Positions 8,146-17,280 of a DNA stretch of 64,000 bases are shown piece after piece. A program made the translations under genes and the position numbers. Source of the DNA: Leptolyngbya subtilissima AS-A7 (GTDB lineage Bacteria > Cyanobacteriota > Cyanobacteriia > Phormidesmidales > Phormidesmidaceae). Below the pieces are notes generated by a model. That model saw nothing but the letters and a program-made list of their open reading frames with translations. It was not told where the DNA came from and made no database searches. Within the stretch, counting starts at the first letter, position 1, and every line of letters begins with the position of its first letter. Location: assembly GCF_039962255.1 (NCBI RefSeq), contig NZ_JAMPKY010000011.1, positions 186,001 to 250,000 on the forward strand, written 5' to 3'.

Positions 8146-9099
8146 CTACTCCCCAAACCGGGCGGTTCGGCGTTTGGTGCCAAACAGATGGGCGTAGACA
8201 AACGAAAACTCGCAGCCCGCAAAGAAAATTTGACAGGCCAAAAAGATCCACAGCATCAGAATCATCACGCTGCCGATCACGCCGTAGGAGACGAAGCGGC
8301 TGCCCAGGGTAATGACGCTGTTGCTGACCAGCCACTGCAAGCCCGCCAGCAGCAGAGTGGTGAGCAGGGCCCCGGGCCAGATGTCGCGCCAGGAAAGTTT
8401 GATTGAGGGCAGAATGCGGAACAGCCCGGTGATCGCAAAACCCAGCGCCAAGAATGACCAGCCTGCTTCCAAGCTTTTGCCCAAAATTGCTTCGTCAATG
8501 GTGAGGAAGTCAAAGGTGGCCTGAAAGGTGTTTACCAGGGTGAGAATGACCTTGATGACAATCTGCGACAGCAGCGAGGCCAACAGCAGTAGCGCTGTGG
8601 CGATCACTAGTACAAAGGCCGACAGTTTGTTGACAACAAAAAACAGCGCTATGCGGGCCGGCGACCCCGCTTCGCTGACGCGGCTGGGGGTTTCCCAGAT
8701 TTTGTTCACCGATCGCTTCAAAATCGCAAAGATGGTGCTGGCGGCAAACAGCAAGATGCCAAAGCCAATTAGTCCTGCCCCAACGCTATTTTCGTTGAGG
8801 GCGATGATGGTGTCTTTGATCAGATCGTGCACCTCGGGGGGCAGGTAGCGCACAATGATCTCCTGCATGGCGACCAAGGCCTCTGAATCGGGGCCAACCA
8901 GCGCCCCCACCACGCCGAGAATCACCAGCAGCAGCGGAAACAGCGAAAACAGCGCGTAGTACGACAGCGCCGCCGCCATGCCGGGAACATTGTCGCGATC
9001 CCACTTCAGCCAGGTTTGAATCAGCAGCTGGGCGGGTTTGGAGGGCAGCACCTGGGTGCGCAGATAGGGCAGCAGGCGCGATCGCACGTATTGCAGCAT
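8146..9099 (-). CDS. YihY/BrkB (UPF0761) family membrane protein
   Basis: About 317 residues starting at the ATG at 9099 (an in-frame codon at 9117 is possible). It has the YihY layout: a short N-terminus, then six membrane helices with NVPGMAAALSYYALFSLFPLLL, LIGFGILLFAASTIF, a long hydrophobic pair around VNKLSAFVLVIA, and the C-terminal GSRFVSYGVIGSVMILMLWIFL. Once annotated as ribonuclease BN, these proteins are now considered inner-membrane proteins of uncertain transport function. The first 26 or so codons and the upstream DNA occur again, in decayed form, at 14711-14855. Confidence 0.88.
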   Translation of the reverse strand: MLQYVRSRLLPYLRTQVLPSKPAQLLIQTWLKWDRDNVPGMAAALSYYALFSLFPLLLVILGVVGALVGPDSEALVAMQEIIVRYLPPEVHDLIKDTIIALNENSVGAGLIGFGILLFAASTIFAILKRSVNKIWETPSRVSEAGSPARIALFFVVNKLSAFVLVIATALLLLASLLSQIVIKVILTLVNTFQATFDFLTIDEAILGKSLEAGWSFLALGFAITGLFRILPSIKLSWRDIWPGALLTTLLLAGLQWLVSNSVITLGSRFVSYGVIGSVMILMLWIFLACQIFFAGCEFSFVYAHLFGTKRRTARFGE

Positions 9100-9212
9100 A
9101 GGTGACGGGCAGAGCAACCGAGGCTATTATCGCCTACCCCCAGAGCCGGTGCAGAAGAGAGCGATACATCTAGTAGTCTGCCAGGCCAAAGGTGACAGGT
9201 TAGAGAGGGCAT

Positions 9213-9267
9213 AGGGTTTAAGGGTGTCCAGTTCAAGGTAGGTCATGAACCGGACACCTTAAACCCT
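9213..9267. repeat. Imperfect 22-bp inverted repeat
   Basis: Arm 1 (9213-9235) begins AGGGTTTAAGG and arm 2 (9246-9267) ends CCTTAAACCCT. The arms differ by one mismatch and one missing base, and the loop is about 10 bases. It lies in the 213-base gap between the kinase stop and the yihY start, so RNA copied from the kinase gene would form a long hairpin here. The outer part (CCTTAAACCCTACACC) recurs at 5596-5613 and, with changes, at 4797-4820 and 42532-42547, so this is a member of a dispersed repeat rather than a simple terminator. Confidence 0.65.
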
Positions 9268-9312
9268 ACACCCCTAGCTGTTAGAGCTTGTCACAGTCAG
9301 CTTGGCTAAACA

Positions 9313-12300
9313 CTAACCGCCGGTTGCCGGTGGCGGCTGCACCAGCGTGGCGATCGCGCTCACCAGCAGGTCTGGTTCAATGGGTTTGGCTAGGTGCAGC
9401 TGAAAGCCAGCGGCCAGGGCATGCTGCTGATTGATCTCTCCCGCGTAGGCCGTCAGGGCGATCGCAGGAATATTGCCGCCCTGGTCGTGGCGTCTTTTGC
9501 GGATTTGCTGAATCAGCGCGTAGCCATTCATCTCCGGCATGCCGATGTCGCACAGTAGCAGGTCGGGCACAGACTGATTGAGCTGGCCGAGAGCTTGCAG
9601 GGCTGAGGCGGCAACGGCTACCTCGGCCCCCGCCTGGGTGAGAACGAAGGACGCCAACTCCCGCATGTCGGCCTCGTCGTCTACGACTAAGACCTGTAGC
9701 CCGGTTAAGTCGGTCGCTTTTTTTAACGGTTCAGCGGCAGAGGGTTGATCCTGCCCTTCTAGGTTGAGGGGCAGCAGCACCGTAAAGGTCGCGCCCAGGT
9801 TTTGTCCCGGACTGTCGGCCCACACCATCCCGCCGTGCAGTTCGGTGAGCTGGCGCACGATCGCCAGGCCCAAGCCGAGGCCGCCAAACTGTCGGGTGGT
9901 GGTGCCGTCTTCTTGACGGAAATAATCAAATACGTGGGGCAGAAAGTTGGGATGAATGCCTTTGCCGGTGTCTCTCACCTGAATTTGAGCATAGGCGTCA
10001 ACCTGCTCTAGGGTGATGGCGACTTGCCCACCCGCTGGGGTGAACTTGACCGCATTGGAGAGCAGGTTCCAAATCACTTGTTGGAGCCGGTTGGTGTCGC
10101 CTAAAACCTGGCCCGCGATCGCATTCAGCGTGGTTTGAATGCGAATCCGTTTGGCTTCCGCCGCCAGGCGCACGGTTTCAGTCGCCGCTTCAATGGTGGT
10201 GACGAGATTTACTGGGGCTACGGTCAAAGTCAGCTTGCCCTGCAAAATGCGGGAGACATCGAGCAGGTCTTCGATCAGCTGCGCCTGGAGTTTGGCGTTG
10301 CGCTCGATGGTTTCTAGGGCTTGGTCAGTTTTAGCGGCATCCAGCTGTCTGCTGCGCAATATTCTGGCCCAGCCCAAAATCGGATTTAGGGGTGACCTGA
10401 GCTCATGAGACAAGACGGCCAAGAATTCGTCTTTGATGCGGTTGGCGGCTTCGGCTTTGGTGCGATCGCGCTGGGCCGCCTGATAGAGCTGAGCATTTTC
10501 GATCGCCAATGAAGCTCGGTGCGCCAATTCTTCTGCGAGCTGCAAATCTGCGGTGGTGTAGCGGCGGCCCGACTCCGCCGAGATAAACGAGATCACGCCA
10601 ATGATGCGGTCCTGGGTGCGTAGCGGCACCGTCATCACCGAGCTAAAGCCCACCTGTCGCAAAATCTCTAAATGCTCAGGGTCTTTGGCGGCATGGACCA
10701 ACAGCTCATCGGGAATTTCAGGCACCAGGTCGGGTTGCCCAGTGCGCAGGGTCAGGGCGGCACCGCGCTCTGCATTGGTATCTAGGGGATACTTGTCTCG
10801 GATTTGGTGGGCCCATTCTAGCTTGGCCGGGTCAACGTGGGCCACGGCAATTTGGTCGATTGCGCCATTCTCTTCCACGATGTGAACGGTGCACCAGTCG
10901 GCCAATTTCGGTACGGTGAGCTGGGCAACTTTCTCTAGGGTCGTTTGGTAGTCGAGGGAAGAGGCCAGCACGGCGCTCGACTCAGCGAGATACTGCTGGG
11001 CGCGCTCTAGTTTGACGCGCTCTGTGACATCAATAACGTAGGCTAAAAGTCGTTCTACCCGCTGATTTGAATCAACCGTTGGCAAATAGTAAACGTCGTA
11101 ATAGCCGGGGCGGCGATCCTCATGGCCAGGGGCATTGAGGGGCAGGTTGGGCGAAATAAACGGCTGTCCCGTGGCATAGATCTGGCGAATAACCTCGACG
11201 ATGGCGGGGTCAGACGCACCAAATAGGTCTGCAACGGATTTACCCAGGTGATGGTCACGGGGCAACCCATTGATCCCAGCCATGGCGTCGTTGATGGCGA
11301 TAAATTGCTGCTCACCGTCTAAGAGCGCCAGCCCAATTGGGGAGGTGTCAACCAGGGTGGCCAGCTGCTGTTGGGCAGCTTCAGCCTGGGCCCGGGCTAG
11401 CCGTTCCCGCCCGAGCAGTTGTTCTCGCTCCTGCTCGGCTCGCTTACGATCAGTGACATCCATCACCAACGACAGGATAGAGGTCATCCGTCCCGACTCG
11501 TCTTTAAGGCTGGAGTTGTACCACTCGCAGTGAACCACGGCGCGATCTTTGGTGTAGTTGCGGTTGGAGGAAAAAATGTGGGACTCTTCACCGTAAACTA
11601 ACCGGCGGCAGGATTCAGTAACCGGTTCTAGATCGTCTTCATAGACAAGGGGGATCTCGGCTAGCGTTTTGCCCAGCATTTCGTCGGCCCGCCAACCCAG
11701 AATGCGCTCTGCACCCGCCGACCACCGAGTCACGCGAAAGTCTCGGTCCCACTCGATCACCGCCATGGGGGTGTTTTCAACGTGGAAATTGAGCTTCTGC
11801 AGCGCCTGATGCAGGGCCTCCTCTGCTTGCTTGCGCTCGGTAATGTCGATCACCGCTCCGAGCGACTGCTTAGGATGGCCTTGAATATCGTAGGAAAACT
11901 GCCCCCGAACCTCGACCCAGCGAGTGGAACCATCGGGCCAGCGCAGTCGATATTCGTGGTGGTAATCGGTGCGATCTCGAACCGCCTGCTGGAGCTTTGC
12001 CCTGGTCAAGGCTAGATCGTCGGGATGGACGCGATTGGCCCACATTTTGTAGCTCGGCTCGCATTCGTTGGGCTGGTAACCCAGGATGGTGAAATGCCCA
12101 GCCGACCAGCGGATGGTGCCAGTTTGCATGTCCCATTCCCAAGTGCCCATGCGGCCGATATTGAGGGCGAGCTGGAGCCGTGCTTCGCTTTCGCGCAGGT
12201 TCGCTTCGGCCCGCGATCGCTCTACGGCCAGCCAGGTTTTTTCGGCGATGCGCTCCATCAGGGCCACATCGTTTGCCGTCCAGGGGCGGGGTGCCGCATG

Positions 12301-14598
12301 GTGCAGCACCAGTAGGGCAACGAACCGCCCGCGCTTGACCAGGGGCACGCAGAGCAGCGATTGGGTTTCAATGGCGGCAAAAGCCGCCTCGCCAACGCCA
12401 GCGGTGCGGGGGTCGCGAGCGACATCGTCGACCACAACGGTTTTGCCCTGCTTTAACTGGGCAATGATCTCAGCCCCAAACGAATCCATGTGGTGCTTAC
12501 CCACAACACTGATGACGCCGTCGCAGTAGTCGCGATCGACGATCACATGTTCTTGGGCCTGATCAATTTCACCGTAGGCACAGCGCGTGACGTTGAATTG
12601 CTTGCCGGTGGCGTTGACGACCTGCCAAACAATTTCCTCTGGGTCTTGCAGGGTGCGAGCGGCATCGTTCAGTTCAATCAAAAATTTCTGCTGCTGTTCT
12701 TTGCGCTGTAACTCTGCGAGTAGGGCCTCGCGGTTGGCTTCGATTTGCTTGCGCTCGGTAATATTGATTGAAACCCCGGCCATGCGAACAGCTTGCCCAG
12801 ATTCATTGAGATAAATCTGTCCCTGACCCTTGAGCCAGCGCACCTCACCGTCGGGAGCGACCACGCGATATTCTTGGGCAAAAGTCTGGTTTCCCTCCAG
12901 GGCCTCTACGGTCGCTTGCCTGAGCAGTGGACGATCCTCTGGGTGAATGAGGGCCCGAAATGCCTCTGTGGTGCCGACTTGCATGCCCCAAATTTCTTCG
13001 GCATTAGGAGAACACACGACCTGATCCGTTTCTAGATCCACATCCCAGGCCACCATTTGGGCCGATGAGAGGGCTAGCTGTAAGCGTTCTTCGGCCTGCC
13101 GCAGGTTCGCCTCAATCTGCTTGAGACGGGTCACATCCTGAAACATGCCAATGCCGATCGCCGGATGCCCATACATGGCGGGCAATATTTCTCCCCAGCA
13201 AAGGGTGGCCCGCACGCCGTCAGGGGTATGCCAGTTCATCTCATAGTTCTGTAACTGCTCCCCACGGGCAACTAGCACGGCTGGCATTTGTTCAGTGGCA
13301 ATGCGATCGCCCTGAGCATCGGTGCAGTAATAGGCGCTGGCGTATTCCTCTAGAGATTTGTTTTTAGGTAGATCACCGCCGGCTAACTCATTCGCTATTC
13401 GGTTAGCAAAAATCACTTTTGCGGTTTCTGGTTCAATAAAAACGGTCGGCGTTGGCATTGAATCGAGAACGGCTTCTAACCATTTTTGCTGGTTTTCGAG
13501 GTGTTCCGCCTGCTGCCTGAGGAGCTTTTCGGTTTGCTGGCGTTCGGTAATGTCTTGAAACACTACGGCGGCCGCCAAAATTTGCCCTTGCCCATCTAAA
13601 ATTGGGGCGGCATTCACTGTAATTACGGTCCGTTGACCATCGTCCTGGCGAAGCTCCATCTCCTCGTCGGTGACGACTTCGCCGGTTCTCAGCGATCGCG
13701 GCAGGGGAAATTCATGGGGCTCATATTTTTGCCCATCGGGGCGAAACGCTTCAAAGGGAGTGATGGGTACATAGGCTTCTAGTTCGTAGGACTGCTCGTA
13801 GCTACAGCCCAAAATTTGTTTCGCCTGCTCATTGGCTAGGATCAATTTGTTAGACCCGGCCTCAGCAATCAGCACGCCCGCCGGCATCTGCCGCAGCACC
13901 GCTTCAAACTGGGCATGTTCTGTTTCCAAATCGCGGAGCAGTCGCTCCCGTTCTACCTCGGCCTGCTTGCGATCGGTCACATCTCGAAAGTAAACCGCGA
14001 TTCCTTCAGCGGACGGATAGGCTTTGACCTCCAGGCAGCGTTGAAGGGGCTCGCCAAACTCTTCCCAAGCCACCGGAATTTGCTCTGCGATTGCCCGGTG
14101 CATGGCCTCGTAGGCCACCCCACCCACTAGCTCCGGAAAAACGTCGTTCCAAACCTGTTTGCCAATCAAATCTTCAGGGGCTTTGTGCAGAATTTGGGCC
14201 GCGGCCTGGTTGACGTAGGTGTAGTGCCACTGGCGGTCAAAGGCCACAAACGCGTCGGTGATGCTTTCTAAAATAGCTGCGACTTTGTGCTCTGTCGCCT
14301 GCTCGACTGGGCCTGGCGTATGGGCTAACCGCGCTTCTAGCGCCTGGTTCTGCTGCTGTAGCTCAAGTAGTTGGTTTTGCAGCCGTACAACTTGAGCATT
14401 GTCTCCAGGGTCGCAGACAGCATGCTCTGCCTCTAAGCTGCGGGCAAACTGCTCGATTACTTCAGAGCGAGAAGTTTTCTGTTGTTGGGCCGTTTGCTCG
14501 AGCGATCGCCAAGCCGTGTGGGTTAGAGATAGGCTGACTCGATGCTTGGTCTCTCGCTCCCAATTGTTCACAAACTTCCCGCTCGCGTTGCGTTTCAT
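9313..14598 (-). CDS. Giant hybrid sensor histidine kinase (RHH-like segment, about 7 PAS, 2 GAF, HisKA, HATPase, REC)
   Basis: 1,761 residues from the ATG at 14598 (an in-frame ATG at 14634 adds 12). Numbers here count from 14634. Residues 30-70 resemble a ribbon-helix-helix fold (RVSLSLT strand, two helices ending RSEVIEQFARSLE), then a coiled coil (80-105). PAS-like repeats lie near 120-225, 240-368, 385-505, 515-630, 820-935, 945-1065 and 1090-1206, each closing with a DITERKQ-type motif. GAF-like domains lie near 655-805 and 1230-1385. HisKA has His1410 (LSHELRSPLNPIL); HATPase_c has the N box (NLLSNAVKF), RDTGKGI and GGLGLGLAIV; the final REC has Asp1696 and Lys1750. There is no membrane segment, so it senses cytoplasmic ligands. 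All catalytic motifs look intact. No partner regulator is adjacent. Confidence 0.92.
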   Translation of the reverse strand: MKRNASGKFVNNWERETKHRVSLSLTHTAWRSLEQTAQQQKTSRSEVIEQFARSLEAEHAVCDPGDNAQVVRLQNQLLELQQQNQALEARLAHTPGPVEQATEHKVAAILESITDAFVAFDRQWHYTYVNQAAAQILHKAPEDLIGKQVWNDVFPELVGGVAYEAMHRAIAEQIPVAWEEFGEPLQRCLEVKAYPSAEGIAVYFRDVTDRKQAEVERERLLRDLETEHAQFEAVLRQMPAGVLIAEAGSNKLILANEQAKQILGCSYEQSYELEAYVPITPFEAFRPDGQKYEPHEFPLPRSLRTGEVVTDEEMELRQDDGQRTVITVNAAPILDGQGQILAAAVVFQDITERQQTEKLLRQQAEHLENQQKWLEAVLDSMPTPTVFIEPETAKVIFANRIANELAGGDLPKNKSLEEYASAYYCTDAQGDRIATEQMPAVLVARGEQLQNYEMNWHTPDGVRATLCWGEILPAMYGHPAIGIGMFQDVTRLKQIEANLRQAEERLQLALSSAQMVAWDVDLETDQVVCSPNAEEIWGMQVGTTEAFRALIHPEDRPLLRQATVEALEGNQTFAQEYRVVAPDGEVRWLKGQGQIYLNESGQAVRMAGVSINITERKQIEANREALLAELQRKEQQQKFLIELNDAARTLQDPEEIVWQVVNATGKQFNVTRCAYGEIDQAQEHVIVDRDYCDGVISVVGKHHMDSFGAEIIAQLKQGKTVVVDDVARDPRTAGVGEAAFAAIETQSLLCVPLVKRGRFVALLVLHHAAPRPWTANDVALMERIAEKTWLAVERSRAEANLRESEARLQLALNIGRMGTWEWDMQTGTIRWSAGHFTILGYQPNECEPSYKMWANRVHPDDLALTRAKLQQAVRDRTDYHHEYRLRWPDGSTRWVEVRGQFSYDIQGHPKQSLGAVIDITERKQAEEALHQALQKLNFHVENTPMAVIEWDRDFRVTRWSAGAERILGWRADEMLGKTLAEIPLVYEDDLEPVTESCRRLVYGEESHIFSSNRNYTKDRAVVHCEWYNSSLKDESGRMTSILSLVMDVTDRKRAEQEREQLLGRERLARAQAEAAQQQLATLVDTSPIGLALLDGEQQFIAINDAMAGINGLPRDHHLGKSVADLFGASDPAIVEVIRQIYATGQPFISPNLPLNAPGHEDRRPGYYDVYYLPTVDSNQRVERLLAYVIDVTERVKLERAQQYLAESSAVLASSLDYQTTLEKVAQLTVPKLADWCTVHIVEENGAIDQIAVAHVDPAKLEWAHQIRDKYPLDTNAERGAALTLRTGQPDLVPEIPDELLVHAAKDPEHLEILRQVGFSSVMTVPLRTQDRIIGVISFISAESGRRYTTADLQLAEELAHRASLAIENAQLYQAAQRDRTKAEAANRIKDEFLAVLSHELRSPLNPILGWARILRSRQLDAAKTDQALETIERNAKLQAQLIEDLLDVSRILQGKLTLTVAPVNLVTTIEAATETVRLAAEAKRIRIQTTLNAIAGQVLGDTNRLQQVIWNLLSNAVKFTPAGGQVAITLEQVDAYAQIQVRDTGKGIHPNFLPHVFDYFRQEDGTTTRQFGGLGLGLAIVRQLTELHGGMVWADSPGQNLGATFTVLLPLNLEGQDQPSAAEPLKKATDLTGLQVLVVDDEADMRELASFVLTQAGAEVAVAASALQALGQLNQSVPDLLLCDIGMPEMNGYALIQQIRKRRHDQGGNIPAIALTAYAGEINQQHALAAGFQLHLAKPIEPDLLVSAIATLVQPPPATGG

Positions 14599-14710
14599 GG
14601 AGGATGGAGCCGTATACATAAACGGTAAATCCATTCAACCCGACTTTGGCAAGGATATAAATCATCCTTTAGATAGACGTTTAACTTAAAGAGGTTTGCA
14701 CGGGGTTGTA

Positions 14711-14855
14711 TTCAGCAGTTGGACGGGTTGGCGGAGAGCACTCTGAGGTGCAGGTAGGGGAGAGTGTGATCGCACCTATTGCAGCGTAGGTGACAGGGCT
14801 AAAGAGTCCGAAGGTATCATCGCCCATTCTTGGAGAAGGTGCAGAAAAAGTTGGC
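14711..14855 (-). pseudogene. Decayed copy of the yihY 5' end and upstream region
   Basis: Aligned by eye with 9021-9160, this segment matches over about 140 bases: shared blocks include GATCGCAC, TATTGCAGC, TAGGTGAC and GGTGCAGAA in the same order and spacing, at roughly 70 percent identity. It covers the first 26 or so codons of yihY and its upstream region. The start ATG has become ACG, codon 4 is a TAG stop and there is a frameshift, so it cannot be expressed. Both copies lie in the same orientation and bracket the giant kinase gene. The rest of the 14599-14975 gap holds nothing I recognise. Confidence 0.65.
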
Positions 14856-14975
14856 ACGACCAGTTGCCTAATCCTGATACAAAGTTGATCAACCGGGATA
14901 GCGTTCCAGTTGGCAGTTGCTAGTAGCCTTTTTTGCAACATTGACCGACTTCACCAGTCCGCTTCAACTGAGTTG

Positions 14976-15620
14976 TTACGTCGCGATCGCTTTCTTAACA
15001 GCCGTTGCTGTCATCATTCCCCACAACCAATCAATTTTGTATTTCTCAATTGAAACTTTAGCTAATCCTTCATCTTGGAGCATTCTTTGGCATTCACTTG
15101 TGCCATACGTCCTAAAATGAGCGCGATTGAAAAGGCGTAGAAAAATATCGCAAATACGACATGTCAGATAATCGTCGCACCAGTCTGTAATCACTAGATG
15201 CCCATTAGGCCCTAGAACTCGCTTTACTTCTTGGATGGCCTGATAAGGATGACGAAAGTAATGAAACGCATTGGTTGAGATCACCAAATCAAAACTCTCG
15301 TTTGGAAATGGAATATTATCTGCACTACCGATTCGCAACTCAACTGACTTCGGTAATTTCTGTCGAGCTACATTTAACATCTCTGCGGAAGGATCTAATC
15401 CGATAATCTCTGTTTCTGGATTTAGGCGCAAAAGGCACTGAATTAACGTTCCTGTTCCACAACCCAGATCTAAGATGCGCTCATGAGAATTGAGCTCTAA
15501 ACGATGCATGGTCTCTTGAACAGTGGCATCAACATAAAATGACCAACGGCGATCGTACCAAGGCGCAAGACGGGCGTATTCCTTCTGAACAGGATCAGCG
15601 TGCATGTCCTTTACCTCCAA
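14976..15620 (-). CDS. Class I SAM-dependent methyltransferase (Methyltransf_11 type)
   Basis: 214 residues. Motif I is ILDLGCGTGTLIQ, the acidic ribose-binding residue follows in IIGLDPSAEML, then IPFPNESFDLVISTNAFHY (motif for SAM adenine and strand 4) and VLGPNGHLVITDW. These are typical of UbiE-like small-molecule methyltransferases; the substrate is unknown. The C-terminal half (FLRLFNRAHFRTYG, LLQDEGL-type helix) probably covers the substrate site. Base composition is clearly richer in A+T than the neighbours, which suggests recent acquisition. It faces away from the solute-binding protein gene across a 240-base gap. Confidence 0.88.
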   Translation of the reverse strand: MEVKDMHADPVQKEYARLAPWYDRRWSFYVDATVQETMHRLELNSHERILDLGCGTGTLIQCLLRLNPETEIIGLDPSAEMLNVARQKLPKSVELRIGSADNIPFPNESFDLVISTNAFHYFRHPYQAIQEVKRVLGPNGHLVITDWCDDYLTCRICDIFLRLFNRAHFRTYGTSECQRMLQDEGLAKVSIEKYKIDWLWGMMTATAVKKAIAT

Positions 15621-15689
15621 CTAAATTACGAAAGATGTAGATCAAGTCCTTACGTTAAACCGACTGGGGCAAGCCCTGTGGGAAAATAG

Positions 15690-15717
15690 GCCCCCTACCT
15701 TTCAAAGGTTAGGGGGC
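15690..15717. promoter_or_regulatory. Stem-loop in the divergent intergenic region
   Basis: GCCCCCTACCTT pairs with AAGGTTAGGGGGC (one bulged T), giving a stem of about 12 pairs with a very small loop. A second palindrome, ATGCCCC-CAT-GGGGCAT, lies at 15785-15801. Both are between the methyltransferase and the solute-binding protein gene, upstream of both starts. They could be the terminator of a small RNA, a 5' leader hairpin of the binding-protein operon, or a repeat. No T-run follows. Confidence 0.45.
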
Positions 15718-15861
15718 TGTTGCCGCTCAGGGGTTAAGCCTTCAGACTCCATCCTTCACTGACCTCCTGTCTAGGCTCTGCAATATGCCCCCATGGGGCA
15801 TGCCTAAGGAAACAGCCGGTGCATCTCTCAATGGTTCCTGTTCCTTATAATCGTTGCCGTG

Positions 15862-17280
15862 ATGCCAAAGCTATTGGCTCAGTCTATAGGTGCGCTTCGC
15901 CGCCGTCGGTTTATGCAGCTGGCAGCGGCAGCGGGGATGGCGAGCTTAACCACCTGCCGACCGTCGGCTCGACCTCCTACAGATGGAGCGGCGATCGAGT
16001 CGGGCCAGAATTTTGACTGGCGTCAGTTTGCGGGTAATCAGATCGGGTTGCTACTGGATGATCACCCCTGGACCACGGGCCTACTGCCCTACCTGCCCGA
16101 CTTTGAGGCCCTGACCGGCATCACCCTAAAGCCGCGCACGGTGGCGGAACCAGCCTATTTTGCGGAGATGGAGGCCCTGTTGCGGGCTGACCCTGTGCCG
16201 ATGGATGTCTTCTTTTTACCAATGGATTCCACGGCCTACCGGCTGTGGGAAGACGATCTGCTGCTACCGCTGACGCCGCTGCTCAACAACCCCAAGCTGA
16301 CGGCGGCTAACTACAACCTGTTTGACTTTCCTGAGGGGTTTCGGCTGGCGGCCATGTATCCGCCAGACAGCAGCAGCCCCCAGCTGTTTGGCATTCCCGC
16401 CACCTTTGAGGCGTACATTTTGTTTTACAACAAGCGCCTGGTGAATCAGTTTTTGGCGGGTCAGGTGCCCCAAACTATGGTTGAGCTGGTGCAGGCCGCG
16501 AACCAGATCAACGAGAGCGGGCAGGCTATTGGGGCAGTGATGCGTGGGGTTAAATCGGACGTCATTATCGATACGGTAGCGGGGATTGTGCTCAACGGCT
16601 GGGGAGCCGAGCCCACCCCGCTGCCCTTTAACCTCTGGTTCGACGGCGACTGGCAACAGCCTAGCCTCACCGATCCTCGCATTGTTGAGGGGTTGACCAC
16701 CTACGCCCAGCTGATGCAGGCGGGGCCAGCCAACATCAAACAGATGAACTGGCCCGAGGCTACCCAGCTCTTTCAGGCGGGGAAAGCGGCGTTTTACATC
16801 GATGCCAGTCTGTTTGGGCCTGTCTTTGAGCGGCGTGACACTTCTGCGATCGCCGGTCAGGTGGGCTACACCGTGCTGCCCCGGGTTCACCAACAGAGCC
16901 TGACCGGTCACTGGCTTTGGGGGCTCGGCATTCCCCGGCTGTCTAGTCACCCCCAAGCCGCCTGGCTGTTTATTCAATGGGCCACCAGCCCGGAGATGGA
17001 AGCCAAAATTGCTGTGGCCACGGGTGGGGCACCCCGATTTTCGAGCTGGTTGACGCCGTCGGTCTACACCGAGGCGATCAACTTTGACTATGCTCTAGCC
17101 GTACAGACCGCCATGCAAACCTCGCGCCCGACAGCGGTGCTGCACCCCCGCTGGAACCAGGTTGCCCTGGCGATCGCGGCCACCATTCACGATATCTACG
17201 ATGGGGTAGAGCCAGCCTTGGCCGCCGACCAGCTCCAGTCCACCGTGAGGCAGCTGATGGCGAGTGAGGGCCCGCCATGA
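15862..17280 (+). CDS. Extracellular solute-binding lipoprotein (family 1 type, Tat-like signal)
   Basis: 472 residues from the ATG at 15862 (a GTG at 15859 is adjacent). The N-terminus reads RRRRFMQLAAAAG then SLTTC, a twin-arginine lipoprotein signal. The mature protein has the layout of sugar-type ABC binding proteins: LLPYLPDFEALTGI, MDVFFLPMDSTAY, FGIPATFEAYILFYNKRLV, FQAGKAAFYID, WLWGLGIPRLSSHPQAAWLFIQWATSPEME. It should bind a small ligand outside the cytoplasmic membrane. No permease or ATPase gene is nearby. Instead its stop codon overlaps the start of a membrane GGDEF-EAL receptor (ATGA), so it most likely presents the ligand to that receptor. Confidence 0.88.
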   Translation: MPKLLAQSIGALRRRRFMQLAAAAGMASLTTCRPSARPPTDGAAIESGQNFDWRQFAGNQIGLLLDDHPWTTGLLPYLPDFEALTGITLKPRTVAEPAYFAEMEALLRADPVPMDVFFLPMDSTAYRLWEDDLLLPLTPLLNNPKLTAANYNLFDFPEGFRLAAMYPPDSSSPQLFGIPATFEAYILFYNKRLVNQFLAGQVPQTMVELVQAANQINESGQAIGAVMRGVKSDVIIDTVAGIVLNGWGAEPTPLPFNLWFDGDWQQPSLTDPRIVEGLTTYAQLMQAGPANIKQMNWPEATQLFQAGKAAFYIDASLFGPVFERRDTSAIAGQVGYTVLPRVHQQSLTGHWLWGLGIPRLSSHPQAAWLFIQWATSPEMEAKIAVATGGAPRFSSWLTPSVYTEAINFDYALAVQTAMQTSRPTAVLHPRWNQVALAIAATIHDIYDGVEPALAADQLQSTVRQLMASEGPP

